The notes beneath the pieces are model-generated. The model saw only the letters and a list, made by a program, of their open reading frames with translations. It ran no database searches and was not told the DNA's origin. A stretch of 64,000 bases of DNA from Teratosphaeria epicoccoides (Eukaryota; Ascomycota; Dothideomycetes; Mycosphaerellales; Teratosphaeriaceae): positions 186,001 through 250,000 of the forward strand of contig JADDMT010000016.1 of assembly GCA_021401465.1 (NCBI GenBank). Reading direction: 5' to 3'. The translations under genes and the position numbers were made by a program. Positions 10,848 to 21,428 of the stretch are shown here, piece after piece; the first letter of the stretch is position 1, and each line of letters starts with the position of its first letter.

Positions 10848-11590
10848 ATGTCATTTTTGAAGAGGCTTTTCAAAGAGGTATGCCTGACAGGCGAGTTCAA
10901 GCACTTTCAGCCTGCAATCCGTCTATGTTTGCAGCCCAGGAAATGGCGTACGAGTATGGCACAAGAGCCGTGCTAATGACCTTTAGACCGGTGTCAAGGA
11001 CGTGATCACCCTCTTCCATGCGCCATCATCGCCAGCTTCGATGCGTGTCCACACAATCCTCAAGCAAGCGAACGCACACTCGGTCTCCAATGCCACCGAG
11101 GACCAGGCCAGCGATCATTCGAAACAAAGCAAGCTCGAGCGGACAGAGTTTGAACTCGGTACGTGAAGAGCGAGCAGACACTACGTGACGGTAGAAAGAC
11201 AGATAAGCCAGACAATGAGATTTGGTGAGCTTCGCGATACGAGGACGGCTAACGCTGTGTGGTACCTTAGACATACGAGAAGAGCCACCGACACCTGACC
11301 AGCTGAAGAGCATTATCGATTACCTTGGTCCCTCGAAGGCAGGCACAGTCGTGAAGGACGCAACCGGTAGCAGTGATGCATTGCGGAGATTCAATGCTAC
11401 TCCTCAGGCGTTCCAGAGGCCGGTCACAGTTGACTGGAATCATGGTCGGGCAGGTACATTGACCACGCATAGCCACTTTGCTTTCTGTCCGTGCGCCGAA
11501 ATACTGACAGCTATTACAGTCGTCGGCGACGATGCGAGCGAGATCATGAAGCTGATCAGGACATTGCCGAAGGAGACGGATAAGGTATGA
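10848..11590 (+). CDS. FMP46: FMP46-like mitochondrial redox protein (DUF1687), 151 aa
   Basis: Small fungal protein with a thioredoxin-like fold, found in mitochondria in yeast and thought to be a redox protein; biochemical activity is unproven. Exons 10848-10877, 10987-11158, 11271-11453 and 11520-11590 are separated by introns of 109, 112 and 66 nt. The spliced protein has the family blocks: VITLFHAPSSPASMR near the N-terminus, EDQASDHSKQ, REEPPTPDQLKSIIDYLG, FQRPVTVDWNHGRAVVGDD and EIMKLIRTLP. The frame-checking joins (G|AC, G|TC) reproduce conserved residues. The first exon is short (10 codons). A mini-exon around 10935-10947 was considered but breaks the frame. The final stop directly follows AAG GTA. 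Confidence 0.85.
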
Positions 11591-12374
11591 TGCTGCCATG
11601 GTGGCGCACGTAGATAGTGAGTGACCCCTGGTCCCCATCAACGACTTTTCTGGGTCCTATGAAAAGTCAAATATGCAGGTCCTGGGCAACCATTTGACCA
11701 CTGGAAATACCAAATCATCTCCTCTGCACGTGTTTGCCGTTGGTGATAACGGATACGTGCATTGCAGCCGCTGCGCAGAGAACAACGCAACCAAGACACG
11801 AGGGGCGGGCTTTGACCGCGGCAAGACAAACGGTCAGCACTCGGCGCGGAGCCCGTCTGTTTGCACTAGATAATCAGCTCACTTCGGTCGTATCTGTCTG
11901 TGTTGATGTCGAGTTAGTATGGAAGGCGCTCAGGTGATTTGGTAGGCATGACGATCATTCGAGCCGGAAGTAGCAGTCGCTCCTGCCGTTTGTAGTGCAC
12001 CTTCTCACGCTGCCTGGCAACGCAATTGACCCACAAACATCGATTTCGAGATTAAACATCTCGGTCACTTTCACGATAAATCTCCACGACATTGCAGCAA
12101 GAGCCTGTGGTGTCTGACTGAGGACACACACTACAACCGTCTCTCGCAGCTGGCGAGGCCGGCATCACCAGACAACCGCTTCGACGGACTCCAGACTGCA
12201 GTCCAGCTATTCCAACACACTTCACAGTGAACGCCCCACTCAAAGTTGCATACTGCGACGAGTCTATCGCCGCTAAGTGAACGAGCAACAGCGCCACTTC
12301 TTCGCTTCACTGTCACTGTGACTTTCATACTTCACCAACGACACTTGCAACTGCAGCTGCGCTCTCGCCACAGC
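11591..12374. other. Intergenic, ~0.8 kb
   Basis: Promoter and leader of the large RRM gene. A TTG-initiated extension of the large frame begins at 12246, but no upstream ATG in frame supports translation there. No repeat or RNA gene recognised. Confidence 0.4.
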
Positions 12375-15300
12375 ATGTCGTCCACCAGTCACCCTGACTC
12401 AACCACCAATGACTCGGCTCCTTCCAGCGCCATCCACGCCTCTGCACTCAGCATTAATAAGACTCGCAACCAGCAAGCCTTCAACAGAAATCAGGAGCTG
12501 CTCAGCGCCGCGCCAGCGTCTGCTGATCACTCGAAGCCCAGCTCTCTCACCATGAACCCCAGAGCTCCCGCCTTTGCTGAACCGGTCATCGCATCGAGCG
12601 ACCGATTTGCCGACATTGCTCCTTACATGGGACGCATCTACAACGCTGATCCGCAGACATGGGGCAGCATCCTTCCGTGGGAATTCCCTCAGAATGGCTC
12701 CAAGAAGGTCGAGGAGCAGTTTCTGCGTGCAGCTTTCGGCGACCTCGAGTGTCATGCCCGAGACTACAGATTCTTGAAGCAGGTGTGGTACGACATCGCA
12801 AAGTGGAACTTCGAGATTCGCGTACCGGCCGTCGCCAAGCAGTGGCTGGACAACAACAAGGACATCTGGACCGATCCGACATTAGTCGAATTCGTCCTCA
12901 AGCCCAGTGCTGAGCTGAAGACCTTTTCCTTCACCTCCGCGGACACAGAGTGTTACGGTGAGAAGCTTCTCAGCTGGGTCGTGAAGCACATCCAGTACCT
13001 CGTGCAGCTGGAGCGCTTCGAGCCCTTTGATGGCAATGCAAAGGCTTCCACCACGAGTGAGGAGACTAAGGCTGTTAAGCCATTGCTGCAAAAGACGGAT
13101 CCCGCGAAGCATTGTCGGCCCGAGCCAATCGTTGTTGACAGCAAGCGTTCGAGGAGCTCTGAAGACTCAAGACAGGCGGACGTCACGAAATCTGCTCAGC
13201 TTACTCGAGTGCTGCCTGTCTCTTTTGAGTCGTCTCCCAGCACTGCGCCAGTTCGCCCCGTGTCAAGCCGCGAGCGATTATGCGAGTTCAATGGCTCAGG
13301 TCCGAGTCCTAGAATCCAGGATGGTAATGACCCTCCTCATATGCCGGTCGTTCATAACCGCGGGCGAGGTACTAGTGGCGGGGCCGGGAGATTCAGCACC
13401 TACAGTGGCGGGTCTGGACGGTTTAGTCAGAAGTGGCAGCAACAGGCCCTCTTTGCTCAACCACCATTTCAGCCTTCGCCACATCATCATACAAGCTTTC
13501 CGCATGCCACCACGCCTCCAGGTCACATGCAGCACCGGATGCGCGTCCTATCTGGTGGCTTCCCAGACTTCATGCCATCCCAGCAGCCACCTCCTCCTGG
13601 TTTTGCAAATGCGAGTCCAATACCTCAAGCCGGCCACGCTCCATACAACAACGGTCCCAGCGATTTGCCACACGGGTTCATGCCTAGTTCGACGCCGCTT
13701 CAGGCACCAATGAATCAGCCAGGGACTCGTCAAAATGCTTATTATTCCTTCACTGATCGCCACTTTGGCGTCGACGAACGCAGCAACGGCCGTGATGGTG
13801 GTCGCTGCTTCTCTGGCAGCAACATGCCATGGCCTGAGCAAACCTTTGAGATGCTTGGTCCCGACAATCATGGTTGTAAGCGCCGCGAGAGCGTGAATAT
13901 GCGAGTTTGCAATGGCCGGACTCGAGGCGGCTCACTTGGCCGCGGCGGCAATAAGAGCAGCCGTGGTCGGAACAGCTTCAGCAGCGCTGGACGTCGCGAC
14001 TCTGATATATTTGCCGGCGATTGCTCATACCAACACCAGTACTCGAACCACGCTCGCGGTCCACCGCCGCCTAAAGGCGCGCTTAGCTCTGATGCACGCA
14101 ATGCTAAAGGCAATGGTCATCACAGCCTGAGTCTGAATCGTCGCCGTAACACTCTACATCAAGAGAATGCTCAGCGGATGCGCGTGCTATCCGCTGCTCC
14201 GCATCTGCCGTCAGGTCTGCAGGCGCCGGCCACCTCGTTGGTGGTCCCCGAGCCTCCATCGACTGCCACTATCATCGGCGACGACGTCCTAGGGCCTGGT
14301 ACAGTCACCACCTCCACTACTAGGAACGGGAGCACTGAGGATTGGAAGTCCCAGCGCATGTCACGCGATGGCAGATCTACCGTCAACAAAGAGCGCCTTG
14401 AGCTTCCTGTCAAGCCTATACACGATCCCTATTGTCGTGAGGCTAAGCAACATCCTGAGCGAGTCCTGACTGTGAATCTCATTGGCGGCGAATGTTCACA
14501 CGTGCGCAAGCTCATCGTCTTCGATGTGCCTCCCACGATGAAATTGGAGACGGTAGCCGCGTACTTCGACGATCTTGTTGGTCCTGTTGACAAGGTCTCT
14601 CGCAATGAAGTGCGCCCTAACATGATGCCATTTGACAGGGCAGCTTTCCAGTGCTGGGTTACGTTTGCAAGCAACTCCGACGCCAAGAAGGCCATAGAGT
14701 TGGCGCAGTCAGGCAAGCACTCGTTTAACGGAGGTCAGCTTCGTATGGCTGTTCCTTACGAATATTGCATCCCAGATCACAAACTCTATCCCGGCTTCGA
14801 ATTCACTCATATGCAGAAGGAGCAGACCTTGTCGTCCACCCGCGAGACAGGCAATTGCAGTAGGCGCTCTCAGGACGACGGCCGCCTCCCCATTTGCCCC
14901 GGCCCCGGTCATGGGCCTGTCGTTCGGATTGATGTGGCGGACACTAGGTCACAGTCCAATCACGACAAAGTGAGCGCCGGGCCGTCTATCCAGGCCACCC
15001 GGGACAACATTGCAATCAATCGGAGCAGCACCACTACACCAGCTTCATCTGCTGGCCCGACCCCGAAGAAGAAGAAGAATAAGAAGTCGAAGAAGGCCAA
15101 GATGTCAACGGAAGCGGCAGACGTAGACAGCGCACAGGACGCCGGACGAGGCGGAGAGTCGAGCAGCAACGCTCTCCAGAAAGGAATCACCGAGACAGTG
15201 CCACCCGAGCTTCGCAAGGCTTCGGCCTCTAGCACCGAGACCCAGTTCCAAGCCGCGTCTGAGCCATCATTCAGCCCAGCGGTCACGATGAAGGCGCAAT

Positions 15301-17675
15301 TCCCGAAAATCGCGCTACCTCTTTCTGATCATAATTCCGCTGCCCGGCCGGATCTTACGGCTTATGAAGACTCGCCTATGGTGGTTGAGCAGAAGGGACC
15401 AATAGCAAGTGCAGGCCATGAGCTCATGATCGGACGACCTCACGAAGACGCATCCGCAAAAGACGTGCTCACGTCGGCCGGTGAGCCTAAGCAAGGCAGA
15501 GCTGAGGTCTTGGACCAAAACCATGATGGGACCCCTGCGCGTGACCTAAATGATTTGGGGGCACATAGAAATAGGAAAGGAAAGCGTGTCGTATCGGTGG
15601 ATGAGTCACCGGACAAGTCAGATGTTGATGACAGCTTCCATACTGCTGCAGGCTCGCCCAACGACAGAGACAAGCACTCCAATCAGGTTCGCGGCAGCGA
15701 TGCATGTCACACAACAGACGAGAGCACAGTCGTCGCAATATCGGCCGCTAAGGAGATGCAAGCAGGTGCTGCTATCTGGAGCAGTCATCAATCACCGGCT
15801 ACGACGAGGACAGCGATTGGCGACGTGGTGATGCCAACTTCTGAGGATAGCGTCATTCGGGAGGAAGCCGTCCGTGAGGCAGATCTTGCACGTAGCAGAC
15901 GCTCTGCTGAGATCGAGCAGGCGGCGAAGCAATTAGATCCAGCCAGCATTGAAGTCTCAGCGCCTGGCACGACTGCCCAGCGATCCGCCTCGACCTTGTC
16001 GGCTGCCGCGCTCACGCCGGGCTTTGTAACTGCTTCAGCCACTCGAGCAGTGACTTCTGGCGCCGTGACGCCGAGTGAGGCGGCCTATGCGACTGCTCAA
16101 GTGCTACGCAAGGACGGCAAGCCGAAGGGACCGCCACAGACCGAATCGTTCAGCCTATACAGCAAGAAGAACGCTCCAAAGGCCCAGAAGCAGAAGCCGA
16201 AGAAGGGTAGCAGCAGGGTGGCCTCTAACAACACCGATACAGAGGATGGTCCTAGCCGGGCTGTCAGCGGCACATCAGTTCCAAATGCGCAGCATTTGGT
16301 ACAGCAGGACGGTCATCCCACCAGGACCAAGAACGCCTTGGCGGTCTCTAGTACGCTGCCCGACAGCGTTTCCTCGGCTGGCGTCCTCAAAGAGGCATGC
16401 AACTCCTTTTCTGCTGCAGACCACGAATTTCAGCATAAGACGGTCGGGACGACTTCCAATGTGGGCGTAGCTGCCCTTGGGTCCTCTGCTGACCATACTC
16501 AACTCTCTGGCAAGGCAGCAAGGTCTGAGAGCGGCGTGAGCGGTGCTTTTCGCCCACCACAGTCACATGATCCCATAATGCAGCAAGTCAGCCCCAGATT
16601 TGTTCAGAAAGGCGCCCAGGCTGCCGCGACCGACTCGAAGGACGCCTCTCCAAGCCGTGCCAATACCGCTCCTGGAGATACCGGCCTCGTCGAGTCTGAC
16701 GAGCCGCCTTTTCATTTGCCTCCAGCATTTCGTGGCGAAAATGTTCCGCGCAATAGTGTTCACAATGGCGGCAAGCATGATGTTTCTAGTGACAATACTG
16801 GCCATGATCTTGTTGGCCTGGGCATCAGCTCCACTGCTGAGAATCCATTGAATACAGTCAACGACGCCAACGCTAATTCCAAGAAGAAGAAGGCTAAGAA
16901 AAAGAAGAAGGAGCTAAAAGGTACTGATGATGACCGCGGCGACGGGACCGGCCTGAACATGGACACCCAGATGAGAAAGCCCGTCTCCACCTCACAGCCT
17001 TCTCCCTTTGCTTTCAAATTCACCTCCAACAGCCCAGTCAAATTGTCTGCGCATGACGACGTTGGTCGCATCACGCATTCTGGTACATTCAGCAATATTA
17101 TTAGCCAATACCACCCGCGCGACGACAATTCTGACCAATCATCACAGACGCCGGATGGACCGACTGCACAGGCATCACGGGAGCCAACGCCGTCGTCAAC
17201 AGCAGCATCCGAGCCCTCGCCGATGAAAAAGAAAATCGAGCTCCTTCAGGGTAAGCGTGCTTCGAGGACGGTGATCGAAGCGCCACCAGTAAAGCGTCCA
17301 GGCTCTGTATCGTCCAAACACGCGAGACGTCAGAGCAGCGCCACATCGACCAAGTCTTCAGAGTCTCTGGCGTCGACGAGTATCGAGAACACACGATCTG
17401 GCCCCAGAGTAAGTCAACAGAAGAAAATTCTTGAGTCAGAGAACCGCCCAAGCTTTTCCGAGTTGATTGAGCGAATCATATTGAATAGTGCGTATGGCAA
17501 TTCGAATGAAAGCTAAGCGCGCTCACAGTTCCTGTATCTGTACAAACCGAAGGCGCCGAGCAACAGAGTTGTAGAGGTCGAGGACGATGAGGAGGAGTAT
17601 AGCGAGGCCGGTGCATTGAAGCATAACGTTGAGAGCGACGAAGAGGACGGATCACTGCGACTGCTCATTCTGTAG
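12375..17675 (+). CDS. Large RRM-containing, low-complexity protein, ~1,726 aa
   Basis: Probable RNA-binding protein; no characterised orthologue recognised. The first in-frame ATG is 12375. A folded N-terminal module lies at residues ~82-217 (aromatic, many Trp: ILPWEF, VWYDIAKWNF, DIWTDP). A Pro/Gln/Gly and RGG-like region follows (GRGTSGG, TRGGSLGRGG, SSRGRNS). An RRM-like fold sits at ~709-795 (KLIVFDVPP as RNP2-like strand, AAFQCWVTFASNSDAKKAIE). A long disordered Ser/Ala/Asp region contains two Lys clusters (KKKKNKKSKKAK, KKKKAKKKKK) resembling nuclear or nucleolar signals. The frame is open to a stop at 17514-17516. However, a consensus intron (17409-17528, GTAAGT..CTCACAG, 120 nt, phase 0) would instead append 48 residues, FLYLYKPKAP then an acidic stretch, ending at 17675. 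I favour the spliced form; both termini are possible. Confidence 0.8.
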
Positions 17676-18514
17676 CTTGGTGGTGCAGGTTTTGTGATTC
17701 GCCTCGGAGTGTATGACAAGGTTGACAGAACAGGTCAGAGACTTGAAGGAAATGTGTGCGCCATCTATCATCACACTATGCGTTCTGACAGCGTCTCAAG
17801 AGCGTTTTGAACTGACTCGACAAGGTGCCTGTTGCTTGATTGACGCCTTGTCAGCGCCCGCACTCATAACTTTTTCAGCAGCACTGTTGTTCACGGCGCC
17901 ACCAGAAGGGACCAGTCCATCTTGCAGCATGCAATGGTAATCTCTATGGCATGTTGCGACACGGCATGGACTGTGAAAGGCAGGATTAAAGCAGTACCTC
18001 CTAGCTGGCTGTGTGCAACAGAGATCTTGGCGAAACCTTTCAGCATGACGCACGATCAACCTGAATCTTTACCTTGCAAATCAACGCGTAGGATTTGTAT
18101 CCGTGGAGTCCGGGGTGCTATGCTTCGTGTTACCGGCAGCACATATGACTAGAGGCGGATACTGCTGCATATTCCTGCGAGACTGACTGAGGTAGGTGCT
18201 GCTCATCCGAAATGTGGTTCCCAACCAGCAAATTCAATAAGGATTCGATCGAAGCATATAATTGCGAGGATTGACCCTGAAACACGAGGTCCACACATTG
18301 TAAGGCACTCCTCGGAGTGATCTCGCCAAATTGTCTTCCATACTAGCAACGGCTAGTACAGGCGCGACCCTGAGATCGCCTGGGAACACTGCACGCAAAG
18401 GTCAGTCATCCGCCAACCACATCGCAGAAGTGCGCCCGACTGACATGCATTGTACACCCAGTCACAGATAATAAGAACAGAACGCGCTCGGTATCAAGTT
18501 CCTCCAAGTCCACA
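17676..18514. other. Intergenic, ~0.84 kb
   Basis: No gene supported. It contains the promoter and leader of the small PMP3-family gene. No tRNA B-box or repeat recognised. Confidence 0.4.
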
Positions 18515-18718
18515 ATGGCCAAATCCGCATCGTCCACCTCCGACATCTGCCTCTACTTTCTCGCCATCATCCTCCCTCCACTCGCCGTCGTCTTGAAGCG
18601 TGGTTGCGGTGCGGACTTCCTTATCAATATTTGTCTTAAGATTCTCGGGTGACTCCCGGGTTGCATTCATGCATGGTATATCATCAGCAAGAATGAGACA
18701 CCGGCCATGGCGGCTTAG
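18515..18718 (+). CDS. PMP3/UPF0057-family membrane proteolipid, interrupted by in-frame TGA
   Basis: Small two-helix plasma-membrane proteolipid of the Pmp3/Sna/RCI2 family, linked in yeast and plants to membrane potential and salt stress. ATG 18515 opens 45 codons: a short Ser-rich head, helix 1 (ICLYFLAIILPPLAVVLKRG), the conserved CGADFLINICL and ILG. A TGA then stands at 18650-18652. The same frame continues LPGCIHAWYIISKNETP to TAG at 18716-18718, which is the expected second helix and tail. In relatives the residue at the TGA is usually aromatic (Trp or Tyr), so TGG to TGA is a one-base change. Full length would be 67 codons, normal for the family. Options are stop-codon readthrough (the TGA is followed by C, a leaky context), mRNA editing, a young pseudogene, or a sequence error. 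Splicing cannot restore it, because removing the codon would delete the second helix. Confidence 0.7.
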
Positions 18719-19677
18719 GAGGGAGGTTTGGCAGAGGAATGGGTGGGGGGACGGTCTGAGGATGGATGGACCTTTCGTGAAGATGAGCCTGGGTTGGTAA
18801 TGAGGCGGGTTCGGACTGGTGCCGTGGAAGGTCGTCGAGGGACTTATTTCAAGATGGGAGGTTGGGTTTGAAAGTCATTTGTAGCGCTGCTTCGGTAGTG
18901 CAGCTTGGTGATGATCCGACAGTGATCGTGGTAGTTAGCCGTTCGTGGCGTGGTATGTGCATTTCACTTCTTTGGATGTTGAGGCGGATCATCACAACGA
19001 TCCAATCAATCCATTACTCAGTCGATCGGTTGATCGCAACTGTCAACACACGACGCGCAAATTCCGTCATTGTAAGCAGTCAAGACCATCATTGGTGAAG
19101 TCAACGAGGCGACGAATGGTCCATCTGACAGCGAGTGGTCAGACCTGTCAAAGAGCAATCGGCCACATCGACCAGTCAACTGAGTTATTGACTGATGGGA
19201 TTGCTGGATCATCGGCAGTGACAGGAGGTAGAGTCAATTCACCGACTGGTCATTGGCTTAAGAGATCGAGTCACCATGTCATGTGATGTAATCTTATGAT
19301 TTCAATCTTCAATTATATACTCGATCAGTCGACACATTGACGAGCCCAACATAATCGTCCGATGTATCATCACTATGATCCTCAGTTTGTATTAAAGGTA
19401 TGTTATTGTTGGAAGGGGGCAAAGGTTCTGGATTAGAGTCAATTGTATACCGATCAATCGATACATCAACGAGCATCCGACTCTAATGCATGGACAAACA
19501 ATCAATTTGTCTCGTGAATGAGTGTGTTCTGTAGGAAGTACCTCCCACCAATGCTGCTTTTCTGACCTCGATTTTTGCCTACCTGCCACGCGACGCCGAT
19601 CTCCAATCTCCATCTTTCATGTGAAACCCATCTTGATCACAACAAGGTGTGTCTTAAATTGCGTAGCATTCGCCAAC
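18719..19677. other. Intergenic, ~0.96 kb with dispersed repeat
   Basis: No gene supported. 19010-19225 carries a copy of the dispersed GTCAAC/CAGTCA-rich repeat (see separate entry). Two similar short words, at ~19316-19346 and ~19446-19476 (tatac..cgatca.tcga), look like a degenerate local duplication. The remainder holds the CHS5 promoter. Confidence 0.45.
19010..19225. repeat. Dispersed intergenic repeat, copy B
   Basis: About 215 bp aligning by eye with 28660-28885. Shared blocks are aactgtcaacacacgac (19037-19053) versus aacagtgaacacacgac, and tcgaccagtcaac (~19168-19180) followed by ttgactgatgg in both. Non-coding, and no terminal inverted repeat or target-site duplication was identified. 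Might be a decayed miniature element. Confidence 0.5.
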
Positions 19678-20957
19678 ATGCTTGTCTCCTTGACTGTTGG
19701 CAAAGTTGACGCTGGCGTCGCCGTCCTCCTGACTGAAGATAAACGTCTTGTACGTACCCTCAGCGCCTGCCACCGCTCATGCCAGCTGTCGAGCTCTTCT
19801 AATGTGGAGACACATCATAGATCGAGTTCCCTTCCATCCTGCTGCCCTCAGATATTCACAGCGGCAGCATAGTCGACATCAATGTCTCTCGGAATCAACA
19901 CGCCGAAGTCATCGCCGAGCAGAAGTTCTCAGCCCTTCAACAAAACATCCTGAGCACCTTTGGCTCACGATCGCCTTCACCACCCGGGCTACGATGTCGC
20001 AACGCCACGCAAACCTCTGTCGTCCTTGAATGGGACCCCGTGGACCTTGCAACGGCGGAGCTGCGCAGCCTCAGTCTATACCGCAATGGAAGCAAGGCAG
20101 GCAATATTCCAACGGGCAAGCTGAGCACGAAGATCTCCGGGCTAGCGATGGACACCGTATACACCTTTCACCTGGTTTTACGGACGAGTGCCGGACAACT
20201 CATAAGCGAGAAGATAGAGGTCAGAACACATAAGCTCACGGACCTACATGGTATCACCATAACCCCAGGAGTCATGCCTTCGCAACTCAAGGACAGCTTG
20301 GCAGAGACTGTGAGTAAGATTGGCGCCAAGATGATTGATGCAGTAAGAATCGACACAACACACTTTGTGTGCACAGAAGCAAGAGGTCAAGCATGGGAAA
20401 AGGCAGTGGAGATGAACATTCCTGTCGTGGTGCCTGACTGGGTTAAGGGCTGCGAAAGGGAAGGCAGGATGGTACCCGCGCGGAGCTACTACCTGGATGC
20501 TGATCCAAGCAAGCGATCTATCGGGCCAAGTGCAGCGGAGCAAAGGGTACAGCAACAGGCCAGAGATAGTCCCCGTATCGAGCATACACCGCCAACGCCT
20601 GACAGGCTCACGCATGATCGGCCCACACAGGAGGATGGCAAGGATGACAATCCTGCTTCTTCCATCAAATCCAGCTGCGCAAACTTTGCAAAGCCAATGA
20701 CAGACTCGGACCAGGGCAGCATTGCCGGGACGACGTTGGCTGAGAGGTCAAAGACTGGCAAGAAGGACGACGACGAAAGTGATGAAGAGGATGAGCAGGA
20801 CGAGCAGAAGACAAATGGAGTCACTTCGCAGCGTGGCGATGCACCTCCCGGATTCACTAACAAGGAGGAGATGCTGACTGGTGACCAAGAAGATTCGGAA
20901 GAGGAGGAGCATGACCAAGAAGGTAGAGAGGGTAAATTCGACGAGGTGGCGCTGTGA
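19678..20957 (+). CDS. CHS5: Chs5-like exomer scaffold protein, 402 aa
   Basis: Core subunit of the exomer, the trans-Golgi coat adaptor that delivers chitin synthase Chs3 and other cargo to the cell surface. Exon 1 (19678-19749) encodes MLVSLTVGKVDAGVAVLLTE and four more residues; a 71-nt intron (19750-19820, GTACGT..CATAG) follows, then exon 2 (19821-20957). The N-terminal dimerisation segment with EFPSILLPSDIHSGSIVDI leads to a fibronectin type III domain (~74-161) and a BRCT domain (~165-251; THFVCTEARGQAWEKA, IPVVVPDWVKGC). This FN3-BRCT pair is the Arf1-binding module of Chs5. The tail is acidic and disordered (DDDESDEEDEQDEQ), without the long repeats of the yeast protein, so it is shorter. 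Followed co-directionally by UBP6. Confidence 0.93.
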
Positions 20958-21428
20958 TCCGATTTGCCGCTGCATTTTCGTGTTGCGACCATTGTTGATG
21001 TGCTCACCGAGATGTATTTTTTGAGCAGCGTTGGTCTTAGAGTCATTATCTTCTGGAGTTTGCTCAACGATATCTTTGGTACCGTAACAATTGAGCATTA
21101 TACGTCATCAATACTATGTGTACACAGCATCTCACGCTCAGTAAGATCAATGTCAGATGCTTGCGGTCAACATTTGACATGTGAGTCGTGACGCTGCTCT
21201 CAACCGCTCCTGCCTTTTCGGAATAGCTTACTGAATGCGCTAGCGTCGGCTTACCTTCCGGCGTTGTCGTCATGTATACACAAACTATTGTTGCCTCTTT
21301 GTTCCTGCGCACATCATAGATTTTCTGCGTCCCTGAAACTCTATCACGCGACCCTGCTTTGTTGCTACAGAATATACTGATCGCATACCGCTCGAGCATT
21401 CGCTCCGAAGCCTCAATACAGCGCCAGC
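20958..21428. other. Intergenic, 471 bp
   Basis: Gap between CHS5 and UBP6 on the same strand, holding the CHS5 3' UTR and the UBP6 promoter. Nothing else recognised. Confidence 0.4.

Noticed and set aside
10935..10947. Mini-exon in FMP46 between exons 1 and 2
   Set aside because: Its 13-nt length breaks the frame, and the flanking intron would be only 39 nt.
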